11,357 nt of DNA from Acidobacteriota bacterium. GTDB taxonomy: Bacteria; Acidobacteriota; Vicinamibacteria; Vicinamibacterales; Vicinamibacteraceae. This document shows, in pieces, positions 9,235 to 11,357 of the stretch. Both the position numbers and the translations under genes were made by a program. The stretch lies in contig JACDAO010000824.1 in the NCBI GenBank assembly GCA_013695405.1, positions 1 through 11,357 of the forward strand. Direction: 5' to 3'. A model generated the notes under the pieces. It saw only the letters and a list, made by a program, of their open reading frames with translations. It was not told the origin of the DNA and searched no databases. Every line of letters starts with the position of its first letter. The stretch's first letter is position 1.

Positions 9235-9669
9235 ATGTCCATCGACGACAAACTCACGGAACTGCAGGAGACCCTCGACATGTTCGAGGACCCCGCCAGC
9301 CGGGCCGACCTGCTGATTGGTTTCGCCGATCGGTTCCGCGAGGTCCCGCCCGAGGTCGCCACGCGTCCGTTTTCCAAGAGCCACCAGGTGCCGCAGTGCG
9401 AGTCGGACGCCTACGTCTGGGCGATGCTGCGGCCGGATCGCACGCTGGCGCTGCATTTCGCGGTCGAGAACCCGAGCGGCATCTCGGCCAAGGCGCTGGC
9501 CGCGATCCTCGATCAGGTCTGCTCCGGGCAGCCGGTCGAGGAGGTCCTCACTATCGATCCCGGCATCGTCGAGCAGGTGTTCCGCCAGAACATCTCGATG
9601 GGCAAGGGCATGGGCCTCAAGTCGATGGTCCTGGCAGTGCAGGCGCTGGCGCGGGAAGCGCTTAAGTAG
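9235..9669 (+). CDS. SufE-family sulfur acceptor protein
   Basis: A 144-residue protein of the SufE/CsdE fold, close to the 138 or so residues of E. coli SufE. The family accepts persulfide sulfur on one cysteine and passes it on towards Fe-S cluster or other sulfur-transfer pathways. The candidate active cysteine is C55 in VPQCESDAYVW; E. coli SufE has GCQS at this place, while the mycobacterial SseA-linked SufE-like protein (Rv3284, from memory) has VPECQS, which is nearer. The N-terminal helix (LQETLDMFEDPASRADLLIGFADRF region) and the C-terminal GLKSMVLAVQALAREAL helix fit the family. The start ATG follows the rhodanese stop by 13 bases, so the two are very likely co-expressed. No cysteine desulfurase (SufS) or SufBCD gene is in view, which makes the rhodanese the likely local donor; this is inference. 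Confidence 0.92.
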   Translation: MSIDDKLTELQETLDMFEDPASRADLLIGFADRFREVPPEVATRPFSKSHQVPQCESDAYVWAMLRPDRTLALHFAVENPSGISAKALAAILDQVCSGQPVEEVLTIDPGIVEQVFRQNISMGKGMGLKSMVLAVQALAREALK

Positions 9670-9674
9670 CGTAG

Positions 9675-9694
9675 CCGCCGGACTTGTCCGGCGG
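9675..9694. terminator. GC-rich perfect hairpin between convergent genes
   Basis: CCGCCGGAC (9675-9683) and GTCCGGCGG (9686-9694) are exact reverse complements around a TT centre, giving an 8-bp stem with a CTTG tetraloop. It begins 5 bases after the SufE-like stop and ends 23 bases before the stop of the convergent prolyl oligopeptidase gene, the right place for a two-way terminator. There is no T-run on either side, so it is not a canonical intrinsic terminator. It could instead be an mRNA 3'-end stabiliser or one copy of a dispersed palindromic repeat. Confidence 0.45.
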
Positions 9695-9711
9695 ATGCGA
9701 ATTGTTGCATC
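9694..9711. repeat. Second, weaker inverted repeat next to the hairpin
   Basis: GATGC (9694-9698) pairs with GCATC (9707-9711); two further A-T pairs (9700-9701 with 9705-9706) are possible if one G is bulged. It directly abuts the strong hairpin and is AT-richer than the surroundings. Short and possibly fortuitous. Confidence 0.25.
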
Positions 9712-9717
9712 GCGCAG

Positions 9718-11357
<1,640 letters not shown>

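Overview
This is a GC-rich bacterial chromosomal segment with nearly wall-to-wall genes and no RNA genes, CRISPR arrays, insertion sequences or phage genes that I can see. Gene content and protein style (a 611-residue secreted GGT-family protein, prolyl oligopeptidase, ABC-2 exporter, LigB-type DNA ligase) would fit a soil-type Acidobacteriota such as Vicinamibacteria. That is an impression from composition and remembered protein sequences, not a demonstrated placement.

Layout: (1) Positions 1-6059 hold a five-gene block on the minus strand, transcribed right to left. It contains a secreted gamma-glutamyltransferase-family enzyme, a gluconokinase, a renalase-like FAD oxidoreductase, a ligase-associated exonuclease (metallo-beta-lactamase fold) and an ATP-dependent DNA ligase cut by the left edge. 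The junctions are overlaps or near-abutments (7-bp overlap, short gap, 20-bp overlap, 1-bp gap), so a co-transcribed operon is likely. (2) A 121-bp divergent intergenic region (6060-6180) carries a 9-bp perfect inverted repeat. (3) Positions 6181-9669 hold a four-gene plus-strand run: ABC ATPase, ABC-2 permease, SseA-type thiosulfate sulfurtransferase and SufE-family protein. (4) A strong GC hairpin sits between convergent genes at 9675-9694. (5) Positions 9718-11357 hold a prolyl oligopeptidase on the minus strand, cut by the right edge (N-terminus missing).

How the genes work together: the exonuclease and ligase form the core of a known bacterial DNA-repair cluster that in other genomes also includes an Lhr-type helicase and a metallophosphoesterase. 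Those two partners are not on the upstream side here. The ATPase and permease form one exporter. The sulfurtransferase and SufE-like protein are a likely persulfide donor/acceptor pair, resembling the mycobacterial SseA/Rv3284 pair as I remember it. Gluconokinase and the renalase-like protein are metabolic passengers whose connection to the repair genes is unclear.

I did not find a clearly undescribed system. The best leads are the GGT-family enzyme lacking the usual gamma-glutamyl-binding residues, the SseA-SufE pair, the partial repair cluster, and two inverted repeats in intergenic DNA.
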